Positions 35,261 through 43,920 of a DNA stretch of 64,000 nucleotides are shown here, one piece after another; the first letter of the stretch is position 1; every line of letters starts with the position of its first letter. The stretch comes from CAVQGZ01 sp963712175 (lineage in GTDB: Bacteria > Actinomycetota > Actinomycetes > Jiangellales > Jiangellaceae). The DNA lies in contig CAVQGZ010000012.1 of assembly GCA_963712175.1 (NCBI GenBank), forward strand, positions 14,224 to 78,223, written 5' to 3'. Both the position numbers and the translations under genes were made by a program. Below the pieces are notes generated by a model. The model had not been told where the DNA came from, did no database searches, and saw only the letters and a program-made list of their open reading frames with translations.

Positions 35261-36289
35261 ATGGTCAACTGGCAGGACGTCCGGCTGCATGTCGTCACCG
35301 GCAAGGGCGGCACCGGCAAGACGACCGTTGCGGCAGCCCTGGGCCTAGCCCTGGCCGCGCAGGGTAGGCGGGTCCTGCTCGTGGAGGTGGAAGGTCGGCA
35401 GGGCTTCGCCGGGCTCTTCGACACCCCGCCGCTGCCGTACGAGGAGCGCAAGGTTGCCGTGGCGGCTGAGGGCGGCGACGTGTACGCGCTGGCCATCGAC
35501 GCGCAGGATGCCGTGCTGGAGTACCTCGAGATGTACTACCGGCTCGGGCGTGCCGGCAAAGCACTGGACCGGATGGGCGCGTTGGAGTTCGCGACCACGA
35601 TCGCTCCGGGCCTACGCGACGTGCTCATGACAGGCAAGACGTACGAGGCCGCGAGACGGCGCGGGGCCGGCGGTGGGTTCGCCTACGACGCCATCGTGAT
35701 GGACGCGCCGCCGACGGGCAGGGTCACGCGCTTCCTCAACGTGAACGAGGAAGTCACCGAGCTCACCCGGATGGGGCCCATCAACAGGCAGGCCGAATCG
35801 ATCATGGCGCTGTTCCGATCGTCGGCCACGGCCGTCCATGTGGTGACCGTCCTGGAGGAGATGCCGGTTCAGGAGACCGTCGACGGCATCGCCGAGCTGA
35901 GCGCGGCGCGGCTTCCGGTGGGAGCCGTCGTGGTGAACCAGGTGCGCTCGTCGCCGCTCGCGCCGCAGGACCTTGCCGCCGCCCAGGAGGGACGGGTGGA
36001 CACCGACGCCCTGCGGGCAGGCATCGTCTCCGGCGACCTGTCCGACCTGCCCCGCATGACCAGCGACGTCGTCGACGCGTGGGCCCACGGTCTCGGGCGC
36101 GAGGTCGCCCAGCACGCCGAGCGGGTGGCGCTGGAGCAGCAGCAGTCCGAGCGCCTGAAATCGTTGGGGGTGCCCGTGCTGGAGCTGCCCTTGCTCGCCG
36201 GCGGTATCGACCTCGGAACTCTGTATGCGCTCGCCGACGAGCTGCGAGCGCACGGCGTGCACGGGTTCGAGGGGAGGACTGCCCGATGA
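35261..36289 (+). CDS. ArsA/Get3-like ATPase, first of pair (Rv3679-like)
   Basis: A 342-residue P-loop ATPase of the ArsA group. The deviant Walker A reads VVTGKGGTGKTTVAA (about 11-25) with the intra-dimer signature Lys. Switch I-like LVEVEGRQGF and switch II YDAIVMDAPPTGRVTRFLN follow. Mycobacterial homologues form a heterodimer with the next gene product. There is no arsR or arsB-type operon here, so arsenic export is not supported. The stop overlaps the start of the second ATPase gene (ATGA). Confidence 0.88.
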   Translation: MVNWQDVRLHVVTGKGGTGKTTVAAALGLALAAQGRRVLLVEVEGRQGFAGLFDTPPLPYEERKVAVAAEGGDVYALAIDAQDAVLEYLEMYYRLGRAGKALDRMGALEFATTIAPGLRDVLMTGKTYEAARRRGAGGGFAYDAIVMDAPPTGRVTRFLNVNEEVTELTRMGPINRQAESIMALFRSSATAVHVVTVLEEMPVQETVDGIAELSAARLPVGAVVVNQVRSSPLAPQDLAAAQEGRVDTDALRAGIVSGDLSDLPRMTSDVVDAWAHGLGREVAQHAERVALEQQQSERLKSLGVPVLELPLLAGGIDLGTLYALADELRAHGVHGFEGRTAR

Positions 36290-37449
36290 CTGCCGCGACG
36301 ACGCAGCGCCAGCGTCGAGCTGCTCGTCCCCTCGACATCGATGCCATTCTCGACGACCCGAGCCGACGCATCATCGTCTGCTGTGGCTCCGGAGGGGTCG
36401 GCAAGACGACGACGGCGGCAGCACTGGCACTGCGCGCCGCCGAGCGCGGCAGGAAGGCTGTCGTCCTCACGATCGACCCCGCGCGTCGGCTCGCCCAGTC
36501 GATGGGGCTGCGGGAGCTCGACAACTCGCCTCGCGCGGTCGTCGGAGTTGACGAGGCCGGCGGCGGATCGCTCGACGCGATGATGCTGGACATGAAGCGC
36601 ACCTTCGACGAGGTCGTGCAGGCACACGCAACGCCTGAGAAGGCGACGGCGGTCCTGCAGAACCCCTTCTACCAGGCGCTGTCGACCTCGTTCGCCGGCA
36701 CGCAGGAGTACATGGCGATGGAGAAGCTGGGCCAGCTTCGCGCCCAGGGCTCGTGGGACCTGATCGTCGTCGACACCCCTCCGTCGCGATCGGCGCTGGA
36801 CTTTCTCGACGCCCCGGCCCGGCTCGGGTCGTTCCTCGACGGTCGGCTCATCCGCGTGCTGACGGCACCTGCCCGCGCCGGCGGTCGGATGGGCTTCCGC
36901 TTCGTGCAGGCCGGGTTCGGGGTCTTCACGAGCGCGCTCACCAGAGTGCTCGGGGGCGACCTGCTGAGCGACGTCCAGACGTTCGTCGGAGCGCTCGACT
37001 CGATGTTCGGCGGATTCCGGGAGCGTGCCGAGCAGACCTACGCGTTGCTGCAGAACGAGGAGACGACGTTCGTCGTCGTGGCAGCCCCCGAGCCGGACGC
37101 GCTGCGCGAAGCCAGCTACTTCGTCGAGCGCCTCGCCGGGGACGGGATGCCGCTGGGCGGGCTCGTGCTGAACCGCGTGCACACCAGCGAGGTGCCCGAC
37201 CTCACCGCGGAGCAGAGCGTGTCGGCGGCTGACCACCTCGCCGAGCGGCCGGAGCACGAGTTCGCCGCGGCCACCCTCTTGCTGCACGCGGAGCGCATGC
37301 GGGTGATCGACCGTGAGCAGCGACTGGCCGGACGGTTCAACACGGCACATCCGTCGGTCCCGGTGGTGGACGTTCCCGCGTTCCCGTCCGACGTCCACGA
37401 CCTTGCTGGGCTCCGTGAGGTGGGCGACCACCTCGCCAAGCAAGGCTGA
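36286..37449 (+). CDS. ArsA/Get3-like ATPase, second of pair (Rv3680-like)
   Basis: A 387-residue ArsA-type ATPase. The P-loop reads VCCGSGGVGKTTTAAALALRA: the catalytic GKT is intact, but Ser replaces the signature Lys (GKGG to GSGG). DLIVVDTPPSRSALDFLDAP is switch II. The alternating hydrophobic middle region (about 185-230, GGRMGFRFVQAGFGVFTSAL) could bind a hydrophobic client or the partner. Coupled translation with the first gene supports an asymmetric heterodimer. Confidence 0.88.
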   Translation: MTAATTQRQRRAARPLDIDAILDDPSRRIIVCCGSGGVGKTTTAAALALRAAERGRKAVVLTIDPARRLAQSMGLRELDNSPRAVVGVDEAGGGSLDAMMLDMKRTFDEVVQAHATPEKATAVLQNPFYQALSTSFAGTQEYMAMEKLGQLRAQGSWDLIVVDTPPSRSALDFLDAPARLGSFLDGRLIRVLTAPARAGGRMGFRFVQAGFGVFTSALTRVLGGDLLSDVQTFVGALDSMFGGFRERAEQTYALLQNEETTFVVVAAPEPDALREASYFVERLAGDGMPLGGLVLNRVHTSEVPDLTAEQSVSAADHLAERPEHEFAAATLLLHAERMRVIDREQRLAGRFNTAHPSVPVVDVPAFPSDVHDLAGLREVGDHLAKQG

Positions 37450-37473
37450 CGGGCAGGACCGCGTAGGGCGGGA

Positions 37474-37797
37474 TCAGTCCACGGGCAGCGGACGCCTGAC
37501 ACCGCGCTGCATGGGCACCGACGGACCGAAGTGGTCGCGAGCCGACTCCAGCACCCGACGCCACGAGACCACCTCGGGACGCCGGCGCAGCAGTGCGCGA
37601 CGCTCACGCTCGGTCATGCCGCCCCACACCCCGAACTCGATGCGGTTGTCCAGAGCGTCAGCAAGGCACTCGGTTCGCACCGCACACCCACCGCAGACGG
37701 ACTTGGCGCGGTTCTGTGCCGCTCCTTGGACGAACAACGAGTCAGGATCAGCGTCCCGACACGCTGCGTTCGACGGCCAGTCCTCAACCCAACTCAC
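37474..37797 (-). CDS. WhiB-family iron-sulfur regulator (WhiB4-like)
   Basis: A 107-residue protein. Cysteines in NAACRDADPD and CGGCAVRTEC (C, then C-x2-C-x5-C) hold the [4Fe-4S] cluster; FGVWGGMTERERRALLRRRP is the G(V/I)WGG turn plus the basic DNA-binding tail. I chose the GTG at 37797 because GGAGG lies four bases upstream and homologues begin near (M/V)xWV; an ATG at 37851 would add 18 unconserved residues. Between the ArsA pair and the PBP it holds the Rv3681c position. WhiB4 proteins respond to oxygen and redox stress. Confidence 0.9.
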   Translation of the reverse strand: MSWVEDWPSNAACRDADPDSLFVQGAAQNRAKSVCGGCAVRTECLADALDNRIEFGVWGGMTERERRALLRRRPEVVSWRRVLESARDHFGPSVPMQRGVRRPLPVD

Positions 37798-38000
37798 AGT
37801 GCCTCCGGCAGCGTCGTTGCTGGCGTACGTGGAGCCTCCGACCAAGATCAAAGCGGGTCCGAAGGTCGCGCGTCAAGATCACCAACGAGTCAATCTCGTC
37901 CGCATCACGATCCGCCGGCGATGCGGGCGCCCGCGCTCGTCGACATCCGCCGCTGAATCGCCCGGACGCGGCGAGGTCAGGCGCTTCGCGGAATCGCGTT

Positions 38001-38006
38001 TACCCT
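38001..38006 (+). promoter_or_regulatory. -10 box TACCCT for the PBP gene
   Basis: TACCCT lies six bases before the GTG at 38013, and AGAGGG between the two could also be read as a ribosome site, so this is less clear than the other leaderless candidates. Confidence 0.35.
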
Positions 38007-38012
38007 AGAGGG

Positions 38013-40385
38013 GTGAGTGACACTCCCCTTGCTGTGCTGGCCTCAGCCAGCAAGCACATTCTGGGCATCATGGTCGTCGCCGCGGTAGCCGGCCTGCTTG
38101 TTGCCGGACTGGCACTTCCTGTGGTGGGGGCAACCAGCGTCGCCGCCCGTGCAACCGTCGAATCGTTCACATCTCTGCCTGCTGACTTCGAGGCAACCCC
38201 GCAGGCCCAGCGGTCGGTCGTGGTGGATGCCGAGGGCGGCGAGCTCGCGGTCTTCTTCGACGAGAACCGCATCTACAAGCCCCTTGACGAGATATCCCTC
38301 AACGCCCAGCAGGCAATCGTGGCGATCGAGGATGCCCGGTACTACGACCACGGGCCGATCGACCTGCAAGGCACGACCCGGGCCCTGGTCACGAATGTGT
38401 CGAGTGGATCGGTCGAGCAGGGCGGCTCGACTCTGACCCAGCAGTACGTCAAGAACGTGCTGCTCCTGCAGGCTGAGACGGAGGAAGAGGCGGCTGCTGC
38501 TGTCGAGACCTCCTACACCCGCAAGCTGCGCGAGCTTCGTCTCGCCATGGCTGCCGAAGAGCAGTTCACCAAGGACCAGATCCTCGAGCGCTACCTCAAC
38601 ATCGCCTACTTCGGTGGCGGCGCCTACGGCATCGAGGCTGCGGCTCAGCGCTTCTACTCCAGATCGGCCGGAGACCTCACGCTGAACCAGGCCGCGACGC
38701 TCGCCGGCCTCGTGCAGTCACCGACTCGCTACGACCCCGAGCAGTTCGCCGAGCGGGCGGTCGCACGACGCAACAACGTTCTCGCCGCCATGGTCAACAA
38801 CGGCGACATCTCCGCCGACGAGGCGAGTGCCGTCGCCGAGGAGCCACTGGGGCTCGAGCCGTCGTCGACGACGAACGGGTGCACCGTCTCGTACGCGCCG
38901 TTCTTCTGCGACTTCGTCTACCGCGAGCTCATGGACTGGGAGGCGCTGGGCGAGACCGTGGAGCAGCGCGAGCAGACCCTGCGACGGGGCGGCTTGCTGA
39001 TCAAGACGACGCTGCAACCACGTGAGCAGAAGGCGGCCGAGCAAGCAGTCCGGGCCTATGTGGCACCCACTGACCCTGCCGTGGCGGCCATGGCGGTCGT
39101 CGAGCCCGGCACAGGGAACATCACGGCGATGACGCACTCGATGGGCTACGGGAGCGGCGACGGCAACACCTTCGTCAACTTCGTCACCGACTTCAACCGT
39201 GGCGGAAGCGGTGGTTTCCAGAGCGGATCGACGATGAAGGCCTTCGTACTGGCGGCGGCCATCAAGCAGGGCATCCCTCTCAACACGAGAATCAACGTCC
39301 CCGGGGAGTTCGAGCACACCACCGCGATGCGCATCTGCGACGGCGTCGTCAGCGACCCCTGGAAGATCAAGAACTACGACGGCCAAGGTGGCAGCTTCGA
39401 TCTGCGTACAGGAACGTGGAAGTCGGTCAACACCTTCTACGCCCTGCTGGAGGAGAGGACCGGGATCTGCGACCCGGTCAAGATCGCCGAGGCCGGCGGC
39501 TTGACCCGCGCCAACGGCGAGGACCTGATGCAGATCAAGTCGTTCGTGCTGGGATCACAAGAGGTCTCGCCGCTGGCGATGGCTGAGGCGTACGCAACAT
39601 TTGCTGCCCGCGGCACCCACTGCGACTCCGTCGCCGTCTCCTCCATCACCAGGCCGAACGGCGAGGAGCTGCCGGTACCGGCAGCCAACTGCGCCAAGGT
39701 GATCGACGGCGGCGTCGCTGACGGCGTCAACCAGGTACTGCAGGGCACCATCGATGGCCCCGACCCCGCACGGACTGGGGCTCGAATGAGCCTCGGTCGC
39801 CCGGCGGCCGGCAAGACCGGAACAACGGACAACGTCAGCGACATCTGGTTCATGGGGTACACACCGCAGCGATCGGCTTCCGTCGCGGTGACCAATCCCC
39901 TGCGGAACGAGTCCCTGACCGGCTACACGCTGAACGGTGTGTACTACGGCTTCGTCTGCGGCGGTTGCCTCCCGGGGCCCATCTGGCAGCAGGCGATGTC
40001 CTCGATCATGGAGCCACTGCCGGTGAAGGGGTTCGCCGACCCTGACCCGAACGAGGTGGCCGGCGTCTCGTCGGTCGTCCCGGACGTGCGCGGTCTCACC
40101 GGCGCGGAAGCGGTGGCCACCCTGCAAGCCGCCGGGTTCGAGGCCTACGTCGCGGCACAAGTCAACTCCTCAGTGCCTCGTGGGCTCACGGTCAGCACCG
40201 ATCCGGGTTCCGGCGCGTCCTACTTCTCCGGCGGCACGGTGCGGGTGTTCACCTCAACCGGCTATGTACCACCGCCACCCCCACCGCCGAAGCCGGAACC
40301 GGAGCCGGAGCCCGACCCGCCGCCGGCCGAGCCCGACCCGCCGCCGGCCGAGCCCGACCCGCCGCCGGCCGAGGAAGAGGCCTAG
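38013..40385 (+). CDS. ponA2: Class A penicillin-binding protein with PASTA domain (PonA2-like)
   Basis: A 790-residue bifunctional cell-wall synthase. One transmembrane helix (about 15-40) is followed by the GT51 glycosyltransferase domain (catalytic Glu in AIEDARYYDHG; GGSTLTQQYVKN), and the transpeptidase with SxxK in SGSTMKAF (about 404), SxN in SVNTF and KTGTT (about 599). One PASTA domain follows (VPDVRGLTGAEAVATLQAAGF) and then a Pro/Glu/Asp tail with a perfect tandem repeat. All active residues are present. The GTG start at 38013 fits both the -10 box and the short cytoplasmic N-terminus. Confidence 0.93.
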   Translation: MSDTPLAVLASASKHILGIMVVAAVAGLLVAGLALPVVGATSVAARATVESFTSLPADFEATPQAQRSVVVDAEGGELAVFFDENRIYKPLDEISLNAQQAIVAIEDARYYDHGPIDLQGTTRALVTNVSSGSVEQGGSTLTQQYVKNVLLLQAETEEEAAAAVETSYTRKLRELRLAMAAEEQFTKDQILERYLNIAYFGGGAYGIEAAAQRFYSRSAGDLTLNQAATLAGLVQSPTRYDPEQFAERAVARRNNVLAAMVNNGDISADEASAVAEEPLGLEPSSTTNGCTVSYAPFFCDFVYRELMDWEALGETVEQREQTLRRGGLLIKTTLQPREQKAAEQAVRAYVAPTDPAVAAMAVVEPGTGNITAMTHSMGYGSGDGNTFVNFVTDFNRGGSGGFQSGSTMKAFVLAAAIKQGIPLNTRINVPGEFEHTTAMRICDGVVSDPWKIKNYDGQGGSFDLRTGTWKSVNTFYALLEERTGICDPVKIAEAGGLTRANGEDLMQIKSFVLGSQEVSPLAMAEAYATFAARGTHCDSVAVSSITRPNGEELPVPAANCAKVIDGGVADGVNQVLQGTIDGPDPARTGARMSLGRPAAGKTGTTDNVSDIWFMGYTPQRSASVAVTNPLRNESLTGYTLNGVYYGFVCGGCLPGPIWQQAMSSIMEPLPVKGFADPDPNEVAGVSSVVPDVRGLTGAEAVATLQAAGFEAYVAAQVNSSVPRGLTVSTDPGSGASYFSGGTVRVFTSTGYVPPPPPPPKPEPEPEPDPPPAEPDPPPAEPDPPPAEEEA
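40311..40373 (+). repeat. Three perfect 21-bp tandem repeats inside the PBP gene
   Basis: Three identical 21-base units at 40311-40331, 40332-40352 and 40353-40373 encode three copies of the heptapeptide PDPPPAE at the C-terminal tail of the PBP. Being in-frame multiples of seven codons, copy-number change would lengthen or shorten the tail without breaking the gene. Confidence 0.9.
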
Positions 40386-40387
40386 CG

Positions 40388-41290
40388 TTGCGCCGTGCCC
40401 TCGCGGCGGGGCTCGCGGGGGCAGCGGCCGGGCTGGCCTACTCGGCGGGCTACGAGGTTCACGCGTACACGCTGCGTCGGCACACGGTCCCCGTCCTGCC
40501 CCGTGGTGGGCCGCTTCGGGTCCTCCACCTGTCCGACCTGCACCTGACCCCTGGGCAGCGAACGAAGCAGGAGTGGGTGCGCAGTCTCGGCGGGCTGCGC
40601 CCCGACCTCGTCGTCACGACCGGCGACCTCATCGCCCACCGTGACGCTGTTCCGGCGCTGCGCGGGGCCCTGGGCGCCTTGCTGGACAGCGAAGGTGTCT
40701 TCGTCCGAGGATCGAACGACTACTTCGCTCCGGAGCTCAAGAACCCTGGTCGCTACCTGCTGCCTGACGACGGGCGTCGAAGCATCCACGGCGACCGGCT
40801 GCCCACTGCCGAGCTGGACGGGCTGCTCACCGGATCGGGATGGCACGACCTCGACAACGCCCGCGCTGTGCTGCCGGTCGCCGACCTGGTGCTCGACATC
40901 GTCGGCACTGATGACGCACACCTCGAGTACGACCGGTACGACCTGGTCAGCGGGCCCCGGGCAGCCGGCGCCGACCTGATGCTGGGCGTCACCCACGCGC
41001 CGTACCTGAGGGTGCTCGACCCGATGGCTGCCGACGGCGCCGACCTCATCCTGGCCGGGCACACCCACGGCGGCCAGCTGTGCCTCCCTGGGGGTCGAGC
41101 CCTGGTGACCAACTGCGACCTGGACACGGATCGGGCCCGCGGGTTGTCCCGGCACCCGGCCGCCGGCCCGCCGGGGGCCGCCTGGCTGCACGTGTCGGGC
41201 GGTCTGGGCACGAGCCCGACTGCTCCCGTCCGGTTCGCCTGTCGTCCGGAGGCGTCGTTGCTCACCCTCGTGGAGCGATCCTCGCGGTAG
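40388..41290 (+). CDS. Metallophosphoesterase (Rv3683-like)
   Basis: A 300-residue calcineurin-like phosphoesterase with a short hydrophobic N-terminus (AAGLAGAAAGLAYSAGYEV) that may anchor it. Metal motifs: HLSDLHLTPG, VVTTGDLIAH, the altered GSND for GNHD (VRGSNDYF), LGVTHAPYL and LAGHTHGGQLCLP. The start is a TTG two bases after the PBP stop, so it is co-translated. The substrate is unknown; the GSND variant is common in this subgroup. Confidence 0.85.
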   Translation: MRRALAAGLAGAAAGLAYSAGYEVHAYTLRRHTVPVLPRGGPLRVLHLSDLHLTPGQRTKQEWVRSLGGLRPDLVVTTGDLIAHRDAVPALRGALGALLDSEGVFVRGSNDYFAPELKNPGRYLLPDDGRRSIHGDRLPTAELDGLLTGSGWHDLDNARAVLPVADLVLDIVGTDDAHLEYDRYDLVSGPRAAGADLMLGVTHAPYLRVLDPMAADGADLILAGHTHGGQLCLPGGRALVTNCDLDTDRARGLSRHPAAGPPGAAWLHVSGGLGTSPTAPVRFACRPEASLLTLVERSSR

Positions 41291-41343
41291 CCCCGGCTGG
41301 GGACCTCGGCGGCAGCCCGGCCAGTCGCGCTCACCCGCTCCGT

Positions 41344-41349
41344 TACACT
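41344..41349 (+). promoter_or_regulatory. -10 box TACACT before tRNA-Pro
   Basis: TACACT lies 27 bases before the first tRNA base at 41377, which allows a short 5' leader. No clear TTGACA is seen about 17 bases upstream. Confidence 0.35.
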
Positions 41350-41376
41350 TGCCACCAGCAGCTTGGCTGCGGAATC

Positions 41377-41450
41377 CGGGGTGTGGCGCAGCTTGGGAGC
41401 GCGCGTCGTTCGGGTCGACGAGGTCGTGGGTTCAAATCCCGCCACCCCGA
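41377..41450 (+). tRNA. tRNA-Pro (CGG)
   Basis: A 74-base cloverleaf. The acceptor arms CGGGGTG and CACCCCG pair fully, the T arm contains GGGTTCAAATCCC, and the anticodon stem CGTCG/CGACG encloses loop TTCGGGT with anticodon CGG. CCA is not encoded. Confidence 0.95.
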
Positions 41451-41457
41451 CTCCCGT

Positions 41458-41492
41458 GAGGGCCGGGACGTCCACCGGGCGTCCCGGCCCTC
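41458..41492. terminator. 13-bp hairpin between tRNA-Pro and asd
   Basis: GAGGGCCGGGACG (41458-41470) and CGTCCCGGCCCTC (41480-41492) pair perfectly around a 9-base loop. It lies between the convergent tRNA-Pro and asd genes and could end both transcripts. There is no T run, as is common in high-GC actinobacteria. Confidence 0.75.
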
Positions 41493-41506
41493 GACAGGTC
41501 CGTCGG

Positions 41507-42562
41507 TCAGGCGGTGAGCTCCTCGGCGACGACCTCGGCGATCTGCGCCGTGTTCAAGGCAGCGCCCTTGCGCAGGTTGTCGCCGCAGACGAAGAGCTCC
41601 AGCGCGGTGGGGTCGTCGAGGTGCTGGCGCACCCGCCCGACCCAGGTGGGATCCGTACCCACCACGTCGTTGGGTGTCGGGAACTCCCCACGTTCCGGAT
41701 CGTCGTAGAGCACCACTCCGGCGGCATCCCCGAGCACCCGACGTGCCGCGTCGACGGTGATCTCGCGCTCGAAGACCGCGTGAACGGCAAGCGAGTGCGT
41801 CGTGACGACCGGCACCCGGACACACGTGGCAGTGACCCGCAGCGAGGGCAGGTCGAGGATCTTGCGCGACTCGTTGCGCACCTTCAGCTCCTCGCTGCTC
41901 CAGCCGTCGTCCTTCAGTGAACCGGCCCACGGCACCACGTTGAGAGCCAGTGGGGCCGGGAACGGTCCGAGCTCGTCGCCGACGGCTCGCCGGACGTCCC
42001 CGGCTCGCGTCCCGATGTCCCGGCTGCCGGCCACCTTGCTCAGCTGGTCGTGGAGGGTGTCGATGCCTTCCTGGCCCGCGCCGGATGCCGCCTGATAAGA
42101 CGACACGACGAGCTCGTCCAACCCGAACTCGGCGTGCAGTGCCCCCACCGCCACGATCATCGACAGGGTCGTGCAGTTGGGGTTGGCGATGATTCCGCGT
42201 GGGCGCTGTCGCACGGCGTGCGCGTTCACCTCCGGGACGACCAGAGGGACGTCCGGGTCCATGCGGAAGGCACCGGAGTTGTCCACGACGATCGCGCCAC
42301 GTTCGACTGCGACCGGTCCCCACACCGCTGACACCTCGTCGGGGACGTCGAACATCGCGACGTCGACCCCGTCGAACACCTCCGGGGCGAGGGCCTGGAC
42401 CTCCACCTGCTCCCCTCGCACCCACAACAGGCGGCCCGCCGAGCGAGCCGAGGCAACGAGGCGGATCTCCCCCCACACGTCCTCGCGCGTGGAGAGCAGG
42501 TCGAGCATGACGGTGCCGACGGCGCCGGTCGCGCCGACGACAGCCAGGGTCGGGCGGTTCAT
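41507..42562 (-). CDS. asd: Aspartate-semialdehyde dehydrogenase
   Basis: A 351-residue enzyme that reduces aspartyl phosphate to aspartate semialdehyde, the branch point to lysine, methionine, threonine and diaminopimelate. The NADP fold starts LAVVGATGAVGTVMLDLL; the active-site Cys is in IIANPNCTTLSMIVAV; YQAASGAGQEGI and VTTHSLAVHAVFERE are family motifs. Full length. The ATG overlaps the lysC stop by four bases, so the two first pathway steps are coupled. Confidence 0.96.
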   Translation of the reverse strand: MNRPTLAVVGATGAVGTVMLDLLSTREDVWGEIRLVASARSAGRLLWVRGEQVEVQALAPEVFDGVDVAMFDVPDEVSAVWGPVAVERGAIVVDNSGAFRMDPDVPLVVPEVNAHAVRQRPRGIIANPNCTTLSMIVAVGALHAEFGLDELVVSSYQAASGAGQEGIDTLHDQLSKVAGSRDIGTRAGDVRRAVGDELGPFPAPLALNVVPWAGSLKDDGWSSEELKVRNESRKILDLPSLRVTATCVRVPVVTTHSLAVHAVFEREITVDAARRVLGDAAGVVLYDDPERGEFPTPNDVVGTDPTWVGRVRQHLDDPTALELFVCGDNLRKGAALNTAQIAEVVAEELTA

Positions 42563-43851
42563 CGGCCAGTTCCTCCGTAGACGACAGCTTCGATGTCTGT
42601 GGTGTCGAGGTCGAACGCCGTGTGCACGGCCGCGACCGCACGATCGACCTCGGTCGCCTGCACCACCACGGAGATGCGGATCTCCGACGTCGAGATCATC
42701 TCGATGTTCACCCCGGCGTCGGCGAGCGCACCGAAGAACTTCGCCGACACACCCGGGTGCGTGCGCATCCCGGCGCCGACGAGCGAGATCTTGCCGATCT
42801 GGTCGTTGTACTGGATGTCCTCGACGCCGGACTCCGACACGACCGTCTGCAGGGCAGCCAGCGCCGTCGGACCGTCAGCCTGGGGAAGGGTGAAGGAGAT
42901 GTCCGTGCGGCCTGTCCCGGCCGCCGAGACGTTCTGGACGATCATGTCGAGGTTGGCCCCCGCGTCGGCCACCGTCTCGAAGATGCGTGCTGCCGCGCCG
43001 ACGACATCAGGGACGCCGACCAGCGTGATCTTGGCCTCGCTCCGGTCGTGGGCCACACCGGAGATGATCGGCTGCTCCATCGTGCTCTCCTCTTCGCTGA
43101 CCTCGATTGCCTGGGCCCAGGTGGCTGCCACGATCGTCCCCGGGCGGTGCGAGAAGCTGGACCGCACGTGGATGGGCAGGTCGTAGCGTTTCGCGTACTC
43201 CACGCAACGCAGGTGAAGCACCTTCGCTCCGTTGGCGGCCATCTCCAGCATCTCGTCGTAGGTGGTGGCCGGCAGCCTCCGCGAGGCCGGCACGATGCGA
43301 GGGTCGGCCGTGAACACCCCGTCCACGTCGGTGTAGATCTCGCAGACGGACGCTCCGAGGGCCGCCGCGAGGGCGACCGCCGTGGTGTCCGACCCGCCTC
43401 GGCCCAGCGTGGTGACGTCCTTGGTGTCCTGCGAGACTCCCTGGAAGCCCGCGACGATGGCGACGGCACCTGCATCCAGCGCCCCACGGATCCGTCCTGG
43501 GGTGACGTCGATGATCCGCGCCTTGCCATGCACCGAGTCCGTGATCACGCCGGCCTGTGAGCCGGTGAACGACCGAGCCTCGTAGCCGCGCTCGGCGATG
43601 GCCATGGCCAGCAACGCCATGGAGATGCGCTCGCCGGCGGTGAGGAGCATGTCGAGCTCGCGCGCCGGGGGCTCGCCGCTGATCTGCTGGGCGAGGTCGA
43701 GCAGCTCGTCGGTGCTGTCTCCCATCGCCGAGACGACGACGCAGACGTCGTTCCCGGCCTCACGAGTGCGCACGATGCGCTCGGCCACGGCGCGGATCCG
43801 GCTGGCGTCGGCTACCGACGACCCGCCGTACTTCTGGACGACGAGGCCCAC
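42559..43851 (-). CDS. lysC: Aspartate kinase
   Basis: A 430-residue kinase making aspartyl phosphate. VQKYGGSSVADASRIR is the ATP-binding start, VSAMGDSTDELLDLA and TLGRGGSDTTAVALAAAL follow, and two ACT domains (about 265-420; TLVGVPDVVGAAARIFETVADAG) provide feedback control by lysine and/or threonine. GTG 43851 is chosen since GGGAGC lies upstream and homologues start at this point. Many actinobacterial lysC genes also have an internal start for the ACT subunit; I did not find a decisive signal for that here. Confidence 0.95.
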   Translation of the reverse strand: MGLVVQKYGGSSVADASRIRAVAERIVRTREAGNDVCVVVSAMGDSTDELLDLAQQISGEPPARELDMLLTAGERISMALLAMAIAERGYEARSFTGSQAGVITDSVHGKARIIDVTPGRIRGALDAGAVAIVAGFQGVSQDTKDVTTLGRGGSDTTAVALAAALGASVCEIYTDVDGVFTADPRIVPASRRLPATTYDEMLEMAANGAKVLHLRCVEYAKRYDLPIHVRSSFSHRPGTIVAATWAQAIEVSEEESTMEQPIISGVAHDRSEAKITLVGVPDVVGAAARIFETVADAGANLDMIVQNVSAAGTGRTDISFTLPQADGPTALAALQTVVSESGVEDIQYNDQIGKISLVGAGMRTHPGVSAKFFGALADAGVNIEMISTSEIRISVVVQATEVDRAVAAVHTAFDLDTTDIEAVVYGGTGR

Positions 43852-43920
43852 GAGTGCTCCCGATGTCAACCTGCGGCAATGACGACCAGCCGGGCTGTGC
43901 TTGGCGACAACCGCGACTGG

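Noticed and set aside
35261..37449. Arsenic resistance operon
   Set aside because: Two ArsA-like ATPases are present but no arsR, arsC or ArsB gene adjoins them; the pair matches the actinobacterial Rv3679-Rv3680 type.
40312..40373. CRISPR-like array
   Set aside because: The three repeats are directly adjacent with no spacers and encode an in-frame heptapeptide.
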